Below the pieces are notes generated by a model. The model was given only the letters and a program-made list of their open reading frames with translations, ran no database searches and had not been told where the DNA came from. This document shows, one piece after another, positions 12,601 to 22,332 of a stretch of DNA of 64,000 nt. The DNA is from Ischnura elegans (lineage: Eukaryota > Arthropoda > Insecta > Odonata > Coenagrionidae), in assembly GCF_921293095.1 (NCBI RefSeq), contig NC_060259.1:75264120-75328119 (forward strand), in the 5' to 3' direction. Positions within the stretch are counted from its first letter, which is position 1. Every line of letters begins with the position of its first letter. Both the position numbers and the translations under genes were made by a program.

Positions 12601-15600
12601 ACTCTGCAGTGTGGTATCATGCTCCATACTTGTCTTTGTCCTGCTATGGATTGGCCCATTTTTTGAGCCGTTGCCTAGAGTAAGAATAGATTTATGTTAG
12701 AATTACATTTTTGTGTGGTGATACTCAAAATTAGCTCATGATATACAACCACGCTCTTCCTTTACAGTGCGTGTTAGCCAGCATTATCATGGTCGCCCTT
12801 AAGGGCATGTTAATGCAGGTCAGAGAATTATTCGTCATTTGGAAGTTGTCAAAATTGGATGGTATGATCTGGATCATTACTTTCCTTACGGTCGTGCTAG
12901 TAGACATAGATTATGGCCTATTTACTGGCATGGCTTTGTCGCTGGGTATGATACTACTCCAAGGAGTAAAAGGTTACACCTGCCTTCTAGGTGTTATTCC
13001 TAATACTGATCTCTACTTAGACACGAGCAGATATAAAGCAGTAAGTCTCCATTTATTCAGAAACCTTTTCTTCATTTACATATTTCATTAAATTGAACGA
13101 TGTATTATTTCATACGATTTTTTTCACTTTTCTTTTCAGGCAAGTGAAATACCAGGCATTAAAATTTTCCATTACCGTGGAGGTCTCAATTTTGCAACAC
13201 GAGCAAACTTTAGGGATGAGGTGTACAGGCTAGTTGAGGTTCACCCGCAAAAGCTTCTTATTAGCCGTAAAAAGGCAGAGAAGAAATTAGCCAAAGGAGA
13301 CAAGGTGGATGAAGAGAAAGTAAGGAGAATACCTACACATGTAGATTATTCAGGTTTTGCTCAGTCTTCTTCATAATTTTTTAAACTCTATCTCAGTTGA
13401 AGAACCTTTTTAAGGGTAATGTTGTAGTAAAATTATTTCGGCGATAAAATTAAGTCTTTAATTAAGTTAAGAATACATTTCCTTCGATTTGGTCGGAAGA
13501 ATAAAAATTTTAGAGGGCACAAGGCAAAAAAATAATTTTTACTTTCGTAATATCTAAACTGCTCATAAGGTACATGAAATCTATACTGACAGCAAAATTA
13601 TTGGAATCATCACTCACTAATTCACAAGGGATTATTCTATTTTTGGCATCATTCTGTGGCTAGCAATTGGGATTAAGCCTTTATTCCAAGTAGTAATATT
13701 GAAAGTGCCAAGGAAAATTATACTTAAATGATATGCAGTGTTGGTGACGGAAATTGATTGTACAGCAAGGATTACCTCACCTCATAATTGGCTCCCTAGG
13801 AACTAAGGCTGTTGATAGAGAAAATTAGAGGGTTTTTCATTGGAAGGTAGGGTACATTTCAAGGGATGTTCATTAGAATGAAATATTACGTGGGATAGGT
13901 TAGGTCTGTAATTCCATTACTTCATCAACTCCCCTTTCATACAATACATATTAGATATTTACAGATGAATGCATCCTCAATTTCAAACTTTGCTTGACTT
14001 CAGAATAAATTAAAGATGAAAAATAAAATATTTAATATAAAACTGTAAGAGGCTAAAATGGCTAGCATGAAAATTTTACAAAATTAACAATCTAAAAAAA
14101 TTGGCGATCAAAAATGCTGATTAATGCTGGAATAAAATGTGTTGTTAAGACGTTGCGTTATGTTATATTGCTTGCTACATCTTAACAGAATAAATAAAAT
14201 TTTAGACTGTCACCAGACCACTTTTCAAGTAATTATCAAATGAATGCTGCAATTAAAGTGAAATCATTTTAGTTGAATGAAATAGTTCTAGGGTCAGCTA
14301 AAATAGCTGGAAAAAGTGTTAACTGAAAAATATAAGGATACATATATTCATTTATAATCCATATATGTTCGTATTTTTGTTTTCATGTTGATATATTTCA
14401 TCCATGAGATGCATATTTTTTTCAACTCATAAATAGCGAACCTAACTCCTCTGATACTGAGCCCTCATTGGAAGATTTGAATGGCTCTCATAGTCATAAC
14501 ATTAATATAGGCACCAATGATGCTTAACACCTACTTCTCACTTCACTTTATCCTACTTTACCTCGAACTTACTCCAATAAATTCCTTTTTCAGGAAAAAT
14601 GAATGAGTATATTTTATATTTTTTTATCAAGGATGATTACCATGATCTAATGACACTAATTTCATTGCAGAGTGGTGGATTTGTTAACTTCGCCTACGTA
14701 GAGTCGAATGACCATGGTACCATAACACAAAAAGATGAATCACCATATCCAGTCCCATATGAAATAAGCTCTTCAGTCACCAAAGAGAAGGTAATAACAA
14801 TTAATTTTGTTGCTGGTTTCCCTTGCATATAAATTTCCCATACAAAAGATGGCATAGCAATAAAATAATAGGGTGGTTTCCTATTATTTTTTTATTGCCT
14901 TAATCGAAAGATTACTCCTGGAGTACGCATTTCACGCTTTAAGATTTTAAAAATATGATATCTATTTTTCGCAATCAAATGAAATGTGAAAAATTTCTAG
15001 CGTGTGGAAACGCGACGGCTAAGTATGAATGCTGGGCAAAGGCCGTGTGACACCATTCTGGTTCCCGTTTCCGCCGTGTGAGGTGACCTTGGGGCAATGA
15101 TGTGTGCGCCGCTGCGTTGCAGGCTGCTAGCAGGTAGCAAAGTACCCTGCTAGCAGGTGGCACTTGGCTTCAATAAGGATTATTAATACCTCATCAAACG
15201 AAGGAAACTTTCCGACTATAGTCAGTTTTAATAGGTGATTATTAAGACATGTTTCCCTGAGCTCTGGGCCTCATACATGCATTGGAAATCTCAGACGATG
15301 TAAAACTTCTATCTACTCGTATAGAAACTAGGTCCCTGTGATGTCACGTGGAGTGGCATCGTATGGGCACCAATCTGGCCTTTTTCAAATGCAGTTAAAA
15401 TTGACCATTGCCATTCGTCTAAACTGGGATTTCTAAAACCAAATAATTTGTAAATTATGAATACAATAATGGTGGGTAACAAATTGCCATCAATGCCTTT
15501 CGTTTTCTTTGATGAAGGAAACTACACTATTCCCATAGTTGCAGAGTACTTAAACAAATTTTAATACACGTGGTAGCACTAAAAATTTCAGCCAGTTAAA

Positions 15601-17443
15601 ACCCACAAATAGGTAATATGTATAAATGTTTAAGCATGTTTCACAATAAAAATGTTTTTATTCACTTTCAGCTTCAGTGCATCATCTTGGACTTCTCAGC
15701 ATTAAGTTTCCTAGATCCATCAGGAGCAAAATCTTTACAATCATTAGCAGAAGAGTATACTCAAGTTGGGATTCCTATTATGGTTGCAGGAAGCTCAGGT
15801 TGGTTTTCTTTATTTGCAGATTACTTCACTTTTCTAAGTAAAACCAGCTATGTCCCTGAATGATTGATGAATTGCATCAAATTAAAATTTAACCTCGTAT
15901 AATGGCATAGTCAAACCAAAAAAGAAAAAAAAATTGAATCATAATAACCCACAACAGTTTTCAGATTCTAACAAAAAATGAATAAATCACGAATCTTCTA
16001 TTGAACAGTCGATTGAATCAATTGACTATATTATAAGCTTTGGAATGGACAGGTAGTGAAAGTTTTTTTGCCTACCTATTTTGATGTGATGCAATAATAA
16101 GGTTGCTTTCCCATTTTTGTATACATCGTCAAACTTTTATGCACATTACAAAGTTGAAGATTTATTTCATACTAATAAATTCTATATATTTTGCATCTCA
16201 TCAAAAGTGTTTCAAAAGCCTATCTGCCACTAAGAAATGATCACATAACAAGAATTATGGTATTACAGAAAAACCTCTTTACATCATTACGGAAGGGACC
16301 AAAATTTGGGCAATTTGATGTATGGAGGTTCACTATAGATAGGTTTCCGTGATAGGCATTATTTTTTTATATTCTTAGGAAATAAAAGGCACTACTGTCT
16401 TTAAAACCTTTATATTTATGTGTTTAAACGAACATGCATGCATTAGTGAACATATATTTATTATTAACAGAAAGCGAGTGCTATCGCATGATTTTTTTAC
16501 CATGATTTGAGAGAAAACGATGTGATCTCTTTTAATTCAACAGTCATTTAAAATGCTTGGGATAGTTGGATATCTTTTTTCTTATTTACTGTTAGGTATG
16601 CTCTCATATGGAAAAAAATGGCCACAACTAATGATTAATGTGAAAATTACAGCATATTAAAGATGTATAAGAAAAAAAAAGAATGAAACATTTATTGCTG
16701 AAAATGTCATTCCATTATTATTATTATCATGTATGTAATCGAGGCTGCATTAATGGTCTCTAGTTGTCTCGGTACAATTTGCGGAGGTAGTTAGGCTGTC
16801 TCGGGGGTATCTCCTTGGTATGATAAGTGGAGGTTTTAAGTTATAAAGAGGTTCACTACAATGAGGTTTGCCTATAAATTTACATGTGAATCTGATGGGA
16901 CTGTAGGGGTGGCATGAAGTAAGGAGGTTCATGATGTAAAGAGGTTCACTACATAGAGGTTATACTGTATTAGTAAAGCTATTTTGATGCAAGGTTATGA
17001 GAACAGATAAAAACTGTGATAGAAAATTTGGATAATTATCACGCCAAATTTTAATCAGATGCCAAATCCCTATGTCTCAAGTACATTGTATTCATTTCAA
17101 ACAAATAATACTTTTGCACTGTTTCACAAAAAACCTAATCACCCCTTTTATACCTATTCACAACACACTAATCACACATAGGTTATTACAATTATGTTCA
17201 AAGCTTTAATGATGAAAAAGTAAAAGCATGGATTTCTTTAATGTTTTGTCACTAAGAAAATTAAATAGTCACACTAATTTCTCAACTCAATATATTTCAG
17301 GTACGGTGTATGAAAGGCTGAAAAAATGTGGTATCATTGGAGGTACTGACAAGCCCAGCTTCACCTTGTATGCTACAGTTCATGATGCTGTCATTCACGC
17401 ACAGACAACGTTACTGGATCGAAAAATCGACATAAGAATGTGA
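439..17443 (+). CDS. SLC26 anion transporter, prestin (SLC26A5/A6)-like; 13 exons, 5' end missing
   Basis: The joined exons give 670 residues plus stop, lacking only the N-terminal exon(s) left of the window. SLC26 proteins are plasma-membrane anion exchangers or channels (chloride, bicarbonate, sulfate, oxalate) with about 14 membrane segments and a cytosolic STAS domain. Seen: the family signature [20 protein letters not shown] across exons 1-2, [35 protein letters not shown], and ASLSRTLIQ followed by SGGRTQL. The Ser-Arg of ASLSR matches the anion-site Ser-Arg known in prestin. The STAS domain spans exons 10-13 with a short variable insert (IIGG-type end, stop TGA at 17441). All splice phases agree and every intron is GT-AG except intron 7 (GC-AG). 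The family is certain. The prestin-like subgroup is inferred from the [13 protein letters not shown] segment and is less sure. Confidence 0.95.
601..1142. other. SLC26 intron
   Basis: AT-rich; nothing recognised. The following intron (1254-2616) is likewise plain apart from the SINE at 2079-2382. Confidence 0.6.
1143..1253 (+). CDS. SLC26 exon b
   Basis: It lies between ag 1141-1142 and gt 1254-1255. It encodes [17 protein letters not shown] and [11 protein letters not shown], the SLC26 family signature. Confidence 0.93.
2079..2382 (+). mobile_element. tRNA-derived SINE, family A
   Basis: A perfect 13-bp TSD (GAAATAAACAAAA at 2066-2078 and 2383-2395) brackets 304 bp. The head has a B-box (GGGTTCAAATCCC). 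The body has the segment with ACACTCCGTCCGTCGGATGG, and the tail is ATACC repeats. The same family is present at 6510-6822. Confidence 0.9.
2617..2771 (+). CDS. SLC26 exon c
   Basis: It lies between acceptor caacag and donor gtgagg. It encodes [14 protein letters not shown] and an extracellular loop with a potential N-glycosylation site (NMTET), then [15 protein letters not shown]. Confidence 0.93.
3420..3584 (+). CDS. SLC26 exon d
   Basis: Acceptor tatttacag, donor gtaagt. It is 55 codons in phase 0 and encodes a membrane segment and the conserved [17 protein letters not shown] stretch. Confidence 0.94.
3605..4111 (+). mobile_element. diverged hAT-type MITE (CAGTGGCGCAGC family), interrupted
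   Basis: The start (GAGCTCAGAGAAATTTTTAA) and end (CCTTAATTCCTAGCAGCGC) match the intact copies at 7927, 22022 and 62079. About 200 bp of unrelated sequence interrupt it near 3685-3895. The left terminus is lost, only 20 bp after the splice donor of exon d. Confidence 0.75.
4331..4435 (+). CDS. SLC26 exon e
   Basis: Acceptor cttttcag, donor gtaagc. It is 35 codons in phase 0 ([20 protein letters not shown]...) and contains a hydrophobic membrane segment. Confidence 0.93.
4540..4880. repeat. pyrimidine-rich tract
   Basis: About 340 bp dominated by C and T runs on the plus strand, with several C7-C10 runs. It is low complexity with no coding signal; the reading frame through it is Pro/Ser-rich only because of composition. 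Confidence 0.6.
4918..4956 (+). ncRNA. hammerhead-ribozyme-like motif (degenerate)
   Basis: GTAC, CAGATGA, a GGTTC/GAGCC hairpin, GAAA, CGCG, TA, GTAC. This is the order of a minimal hammerhead: stem I, CUGANGA core, stem II, GAAA, short stem III, UH, stem I. The core U is replaced by A, so it is probably inactive. Such motifs are known in Penelope-like elements and retrozymes. Confidence 0.45.
5052..5108. repeat. 17-bp inverted repeat
   Basis: AAATTAAGAAAGAAGAA at 5052-5068 and its exact reverse complement at 5092-5108, with a 23-nt loop. Confidence 0.7.
5385..5445 (-). mobile_element. tRNA-like SINE head or tRNA pseudogene
   Basis: On the minus strand CTTGGCTGAGAATCAAG folds as an anticodon arm (GAG) and CTGGTTCGAGACCAG as a T-arm with B-box. 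The acceptor stem is not intact. Confidence 0.5.
5713..5846 (+). CDS. SLC26 exon f
   Basis: Acceptor tttttacag, donor gtgagt. It encodes [18 protein letters not shown] and ends in GHIPTG, a conserved SLC26 motif completed in the next exon. Confidence 0.93.
6510..6822 (-). mobile_element. tRNA-derived SINE, family A
   Basis: An 11-bp TSD (GGCTTCCTTAT at 6499-6509 and 6823-6833) brackets the element. It is in reverse orientation to the copy at 2079-2382 and carries a longer (ATACC)n tail. Confidence 0.9.
7120..7220 (+). repeat. dispersed repeat, first copy
   Basis: About 90 bp (CGCCTCAAGTGGGTGCGG... GAAGCAAGGGGCATTCCA) that recur at 8914-9022, where the copy has an extra internal 20 bp or so. 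Family not recognised. Confidence 0.7.
7330..7600 (+). repeat. dispersed repeat with GTCCGTTTGTCTGTCCG segment
   Basis: The first 170 bp are similar to 8530-8700 (GAAGACT... GGCATGTCGA versus GGCATATCGA). The GTCCGTTTGTCTGTCCG part resembles repeats common in arthropod genomes; class not determined. Confidence 0.4.
7927..8237 (+). mobile_element. hAT-type MITE, CAGTGGCGCAGC family
   Basis: A perfect 8-bp TSD GTTGGCGA (7919-7926, 8238-8245). Termini are CAGTGGCGCAGC and GCTGCGCCCTTG. It is non-coding, 311 bp, with a G-run followed by a C-run near the left end. Confidence 0.92.
8449..8472. repeat. (TAA)n microsatellite
   Basis: About seven TAA units. Confidence 0.8.
8914..9022 (+). repeat. 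dispersed repeat, second copy
   Basis: Matches 7120-7220. The shared ends are CGCCTCAAGTGGGTGCGG and GAAGCAAGGGGCATTCCA. Confidence 0.7.
9151..9557 (+). repeat. tandem array, three units of about 115-145 bp
   Basis: Each unit begins AAACAATGTTT-AAAATAATT-ACGAATAT and ends near GAACGTTTCC-TCAGTTTAA. The middle unit is shorter. A frame through the third unit stays open to 9733, but nothing identifies a protein. Confidence 0.8.
9586..9674. repeat. 12-bp inverted repeat
   Basis: CCCTGTTGCCGG (9586-9597) and CCGGCAACAGGG (9663-9674) frame 65 bp. Confidence 0.6.
9760..10152 (+). repeat. tandem duplication, two units of about 199 bp
   Basis: Units start GGCTTCAGCAATT at about 9761 and 9960 and differ by only a few substitutions. 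Each contains CACCCTGTATATTGAGGAT or the variant CCCCCTGTATATTGAGGAT. Confidence 0.85.
10411..10692 (+). repeat. tandem duplication, two units of 141 bp
   Basis: Units start GGACGCTGAATTTGCAAG at 10411 and 10552 and are about 90 percent alike. Confidence 0.85.
10995..11240 (+). repeat. dispersed repeat shared with 49125-49380
   Basis: The two loci share ATTCAAATTCTATTTTGGCC, the GCCACTTCCTA segment and CTCAGA-GCAT in the same order over about 245 bp. Both are diverged; class unknown. Confidence 0.65.
11241..12255. other. end of SLC26 intron 6
   Basis: About 1 kb of AT-rich sequence; nothing recognised. Confidence 0.6.
12256..12418 (+). CDS. SLC26 exon g (GC donor)
   Basis: Acceptor tgtttcag. 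It encodes [20 protein letters not shown] through DSNQELLAQ. It ends CAG followed by GCAAGT, a consensus GC-type donor. The next exon continues the normally unbroken family motif (NQEL-x-A-x-G). Confidence 0.9.
12419..12502 (+). other. 84-nt GC-AG intron, in-frame and without stop
   Basis: CAG/GCAAGT at the 5' end and a pyrimidine-rich cttacattccag at the 3' end. The length is 28 codons with no in-frame stop, so retention would add a lysine-rich 28-residue insert. It is called an intron because the flanking motif (NQELLAQ / GAGN) is contiguous in other SLC26 proteins. Confidence 0.8.
12503..12679 (+). CDS. SLC26 exon h
   Basis: It follows the 84-nt GC-AG intron and ends at donor gtaaga. It encodes [19 protein letters not shown] and GGRTQL, which is the anion-site helix region of the family, then a membrane segment ending EPLPR. 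Confidence 0.93.
12768..13040 (+). CDS. SLC26 exon i
   Basis: Acceptor ctttacag, donor gtaagt. It is 91 codons in phase 0. It encodes the last membrane segments ([25 protein letters not shown]) and the start of the STAS domain ([11 protein letters not shown]). Confidence 0.94.
13140..13319 (+). CDS. SLC26 exon j (STAS domain start)
   Basis: Acceptor cttttcag, donor gtaagg. It encodes [19 protein letters not shown] and a lysine-rich stretch ([13 protein letters not shown]) where the variable insert of the STAS domain begins. Confidence 0.93.
13320..14670. other. SLC26 intron
   Basis: AT-rich; no element, ORF or RNA gene recognised. Confidence 0.6.
14671..14790 (+). CDS. SLC26 exon k (STAS variable insert)
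   Basis: Acceptor ttgcag, donor gtaata. It is 40 codons in phase 0 with a polar, poorly conserved sequence, as expected of the intervening loop of SLC26 STAS domains. Confidence 0.85.
14869..15529 (+). mobile_element. TA-flanked MITE (GGGTGGTTTCC family)
   Basis: Ends TA-GGGTGGTTTCCT and AGGAAACTACAC-TA. The internal sequence matches 36473-37105 in reverse orientation (the stretch around GGCCAGATTGG / CCAATCTGGCC and the shared dinucleotide-flanked ends). Probably Tc1/mariner-like and non-autonomous. Confidence 0.75.
15672..15798 (+). CDS. SLC26 exon l (STAS core)
   Basis: Acceptor ctttcag; a second in-frame acceptor (cttcag) lies 6 nt further on and would remove two codons. It encodes the STAS core [20 protein letters not shown]. 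The donor is gttggt. Confidence 0.92.
16266..16967 (+). mobile_element. pogo/Tigger-like non-autonomous element
   Basis: TA-flanked. The left end CAGAAAAACCTCTTTACATC and the right end, read inward as CAGTATAACCTCTATGTAGT, are inverted repeats. Degenerate GAGGTTCACTA motifs recur inside. No transposase is visible. Confidence 0.65.
17301..17443 (+). CDS. SLC26 last exon
   Basis: Acceptor tatttcag. It encodes the end of the STAS domain ([23 protein letters not shown]) and the stop TGA at 17441-17443. Confidence 0.94.
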
Positions 17444-17565
17444 AGGAGTTCTCAATAGTCGTATTAATTAAAAGCATTGTCACTTCATTTTCATTGTAAA
17501 TATTGTAGATGTGATTCATTCCAGTGATACATATTTGCATAATAAATATGTTAACATTATATTTT
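17444..17565 (+). promoter_or_regulatory. SLC26 3' UTR with poly(A) signal
   Basis: AATAAA at 17541-17546 lies about 100 nt after the stop codon. TGTAAATA at 17495-17502 matches the Pumilio-binding consensus; function not shown. Confidence 0.6.
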
Positions 17566-20500
17566 GTGATGAAGTAAAGGTCTCATTGAATTTCATTAAT
17601 AAATTTTATAAAGAAATTGAATTTTACTTTTAATTTGTATTTGCCTTGCCGTGGTATTGATATTGGTTCCCAACAGTTTGTACCATACAAAGAATAACAC
17701 TGCTTGTTCCCACAAGCCATGCAGCAGAAGATCCAAAACGAAAAATCTGCACATAAAGTTGCATACAACCTCCAGGGCAGACTTGTATGCCACCAACATT
17801 GAAAACTGAAGCACCTATCTTTTCACCCATACAATCACCAATTGCTCCTCTCCTCACCCAGACATTTGTAACTTCTTAACTTTTGGCTATTCTAGGTGCA
17901 AAAATTCAATAAGCCTTTCCATAGAATTGATTTGTAATTGGGATTTTAAATGGAAATCAAACTTGGGTAAAAACTTTAAACATTTGTATCATTATTTGAT
18001 TCCTGACAACAAGAGCAAGGCCTGCTCAAGTATGACAAGTATGACCTGCAACTTCGGCACATTGGTTCAGTATGGGTTGGGGACGTTACAATCGCTTAAT
18101 CATCTGTTAGTTTTCATCACTCACTTATCCAGAACAAGAGAGCCAGAAAAATTGATTCACAAGCTAAAACCTTTCAAATATTTAACACATTCAGGCACAG
18201 AAGCTTTTCAGAATAGTTCAACAAGAAATAATTATCCTTAATGCACATATTTCATTCATTCCATTCAAGGGATTATGACAAAAAAATTGTAATTACTTTA
18301 GATGGTACATCAAAATATCCCAGATAACAATTTTTAATGCTTATCTTCAAGGAATAAATAAAAAGGCAATTTATAAAATTCACTGTAATGTTCAATTTTA
18401 TTTCTCAAACACATTTTACCATTGTCACTGTCAAATATTTATTACCAAGTCATTGAATCAAAGCTTGAAAGCTTGTTGCAATCCAGTCTTAAACAATATT
18501 CTTCATATCTCATAGACATATGAAGCTGTTCTCTGTAACACATTTCACAACTATTCTCTTCATTCCCAGGACATTTGATTAATGTTACACACTAAGTTGA
18601 TTATTTAGGCAAAACTTACATTAATCTGGATATTGATTTTAAGCAAATAAATTGAAGCTGCCAAGTAAAAAGTATTAAATACAGCTGAGTGAAAACCAAG
18701 ACTTATACATTGAGTTGTAATAAATTTATTTCCCTTGAGATTAATCAAATTTTAATAGAACACATGTTATGTTCATCACAGCTAATATACACACACATTG
18801 GAGTCATCTTTCATAGTGTAACTTCTAATACGTTGACATATGACACAGTATAATACGGCCTAATAGAACCTTAATTTCATATAGTCCTGTGAATTGAATA
18901 GAAAGTGGAGTCACAGAATTACTATTTCCAAGATTAGCGTGAAAAGGATAACTCATAAGGCCGGGCACCAATCACCTTACTAGGAAAATTACAAACAATT
19001 ACCAAAATATCACTCAAGGTGAAACACAACCTATTGCACAGCTTTTCATAAGTATTATGAACAAGAAAATACTAAAAGATTCTTATGTACACATGATAAG
19101 AGAGCATAAATGCATTAGCATGGAGACGGAATCAACATCTCACTGTTGATGGTAGGAATATTGGAAGTAAAGAATCACAATAAATCACAATACATACAAA
19201 ACACGTAATGGAAAATCTTACAAGAAGATACAGCACTAGAACTGAATTTTGATGAAAGAAAAAGTAATGATTATTACATCACAGATGCTCTGCTAAGGAT
19301 AATAATTAACAGAGGAAAAAGATTGGAATGGACTGGTTTTTGGTCCAATTAAAAAACAAGTAAAAAGTAGGGAAAGATAGCAATAAAAAGCTAATTATAT
19401 GATTAGGGAGAAGCAATGACTAACGAGAATTAAATAAAGAAATAAATATACATTAGGAACTTGATTAAAATAAAAGAAGCATGGAGGAACAAAGAGGAAA
19501 AATGACCATGCACATTAAGGATGGAATTCAGATGTGTGTTGGAATAATTAGAATCAAACTTAAAACGTAATAAGAGAGTAACGACCTGAAAAACTATTTA
19601 CATACACACTACAACTGCAGGAGCAAATTTTTAAAAGCTATATTTCCATTTGTTAAGGAGTGACTGCATACACACTTCACATCCTAACGTGAATTATCAC
19701 CTCCACAACCTGAAAGGCACATTTTAATTTCCTTTAGGCTGCAATTACAAGAATATCCTCGATAATCCATGAAAATAATGACCGCACCAACATCTGCATG
19801 CCCTTCAAATGTTCATTGAACTCAGATTGAGTGAAAAATAAAATGAGACAGCACAGTTCTCAAGTCACAATATGACTAAAAGAAATCCATGAGATGGTAG
19901 AGCTTCACTTCCAACCAAAGTACTGTACGTACTATAAATATGATTCAGGAATACATATGTTAAATCCTAATGAACCCTTTGGGAAGGATGAAAGTGTAAA
20001 GTTTCTGGACATTTGCATGAAGAAATGTACAAAACACTAAATACAGACATGGCACAATATTCTTGCTTCTCAATGAACAAATGAAAAATACTTTAACACC
20101 TTATAGATTTGTTCTGGATACAAAAGATCCCTATCAGTAAATTATAAATAAACAAAAAGCTGTTCTGCACAATAGCAAAATAAAATATTACCATATAAAT
20201 TGCATCCACAACTGCAAAACCAAAAATATTTAATATGCAATGCAAAATCTACCTTTAAATGCATAAAGAATAAAGCATTATAATTTTGTACTCATTGATG
20301 CAAAGAAATATATGTTTATAACAACAAATTAACTGTGTTATGACCTTTTCAATAAGAAAATGCATTGAGAGCTGGTCATAACAGCAGAGAATAAAAGCGT
20401 CACCTTCGTATACACCAATTAAAATTAGCTGAAAGCTGCCAGTCGTTAATACTTAGAAATAAAATCTGTAGACCAAACTACTTGATCACTAACGAGGCCA

Positions 20501-22013
20501 TTAAAAAAAATTCACCATTATTACTACACGGTAGCAACACTCAAGAGATGGCAGAAGTATCACATACACTCTCAAGCAAGTCTAAGAGAGCTATTCCTAC
20601 CCAGGCATTATGACAAAAAAGATATTTTCTATTTATAAATATAAGAAAATACATGGTAAGTAAGAAAGAGTCTTCACCAATGACAGTATGCAATGCTATA
20701 CGGTTGACCACAACATTGATAATTTTGCTCAAATAATGTATTCCTAGTAATACAGTTCACACCACAATAGTTTTGATTGAATTATGAAAATGACCTCGCT
20801 CAATCATGAGCAATAAAGACTACTACTCAAAAGAGTCTTTTTTTAATAAATAACATTATAGATATAATTCACATAAATACAGTATCACAGGCTATGAAAA
20901 AAATCCAACTCAAAAACTTCGGAAAAACACTGAAAAATACAGTGAAATCCTTTGCCTAAGCATATGGCCAGGGCTAGGCATGAGTCAGAATAAACAACTC
21001 CTCAATTCACAAACCATGCATGACTGCTTAAGGATATAAATGCTGAATCACTAGTCATACAAGTTTCCCCTAAAAATTATCTAAGAGTTTTGATTATCAA
21101 TTCCAAATACAGTTTAAATTTAATTTTGTCACGTTTCAAGTCTGACATTCACCTAAGCATTATTTAGCTAATGCCATCGTCTAATCTCACCTCCCTTGCA
21201 ATGGACGTATTTATGGATGATCCTGATTCCTGCTGCCTCTATGTCTTAGTACTAAGTTCCAAATACCCCAATCATTCCTTAATGTAATTAAGATTTTATA
21301 GTACACAATTACAATCAGGGGTTTGATTGAAACTGAGATTTAATTAGAAGACATGTTCAACATTATCACCTGATGTTTTGAAAGCCATTCACTATTTCAC
21401 AAGTTATACAAAAGTGGCCACTGGAAATTAAATGATAAAATGAATATGGTTAGCGCTCGTGATTATCATTATTAAATGACCAAAAAAAGAGGTAAGGACC
21501 TATGGTTTTCACGCAATGATAGGGAAATGGCTCCACATTTTAGTGAGGATAAGTCAAAACATCTTAACACATGCACACGAAAGATGGGTGACATCTTCAT
21601 GAATCATTTAAAAAATTTTGCTTTCCACAAGAACATCCATCAACTTAATCACCTTCCCTTCATTAATACTATCAGAATCACAATGTGCATGCATGTTAGT
21701 ATTTGATAAATTCCTGGAAATTCTTCATTGATTCTGCGCACATGTAATTTCAGAAGACTGACAAAAAAGAAGTCAGGAAACACAATCAAGGGACAGCCAA
21801 TCGTTTATGATAAAAGAATAAGTAATCAAACTAATACCAATCAACTTGAGCCATTTGGGAATATTTGTTCTGAGTGATGAAAACACATTATTCACAGGTC
21901 AATTAATCCATATACAAGAACTTTTCTGCTGAGGTATCACAGGGGTATGCATTTAGATGAAAAGGCTTCATGGAGAAAATTTAGAAAGAAATCAATCTTC
22001 GGATACAGTTTTT
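17566..22013. other. convergent intergenic region, no gene seen
   Basis: AT-rich and largely free of recognisable repeats. It lies downstream of both SLC26 (plus strand) and Nrk (minus strand) and may include a long Nrk 3' UTR. Frames at 17583-17857 (minus) and 17927-18241 (plus) are open but match nothing known to me. Confidence 0.55.
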
Positions 22014-22021
22014 ATGCTCAT

Positions 22022-22324
22022 CCAGTGGCGCAGCGAAGGGGAGGTTTTGGGGGATAAAACCCCCCTCAGAGCTCAGAGAAATTTTTAAGTTTAATCCATT
22101 TTACTTAATTGGATTGATATTACTAATAGAATAGTACAAGGGTTAATAAAATATCCCTCAGAAAGCCATAAAACTCACCATTTTGAACCATTTTGTCATA
22201 AAATTCCGCAATTTATTAATCTCGCACCTACCCCTTATCCTGGTGGGTATTCCATACCCCCACACACCCCGGTATTTGTTGCACCTAAACCCCCCCCCAA
22301 CCTTAATTCCTAGCTGCGCCCCTG
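22022..22324 (+). mobile_element. hAT-type MITE, CAGTGGCGCAGC family
   Basis: A perfect 8-bp TSD TGCTCATC (22014-22021, 22325-22332). 303 bp; ends CAGTGGCGCAGCG and TAGCTGCGCCCCTG. Confidence 0.93.
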
Positions 22325-22332
22325 TGCTCATC

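Noticed and set aside
17583-17857. Three overlapping open frames on the minus strand, Cys-containing (CPGGC, CCMACGNKQC)
   Set aside because: I tried to fit a small cysteine-rich domain (SVWC type), but the Cys spacing is split between frames and no splice sites support a gene.
17927-18241. 104-codon plus-strand frame
   Set aside because: No recognisable motif, splice context or codon signal; chance length in AT-rich DNA.
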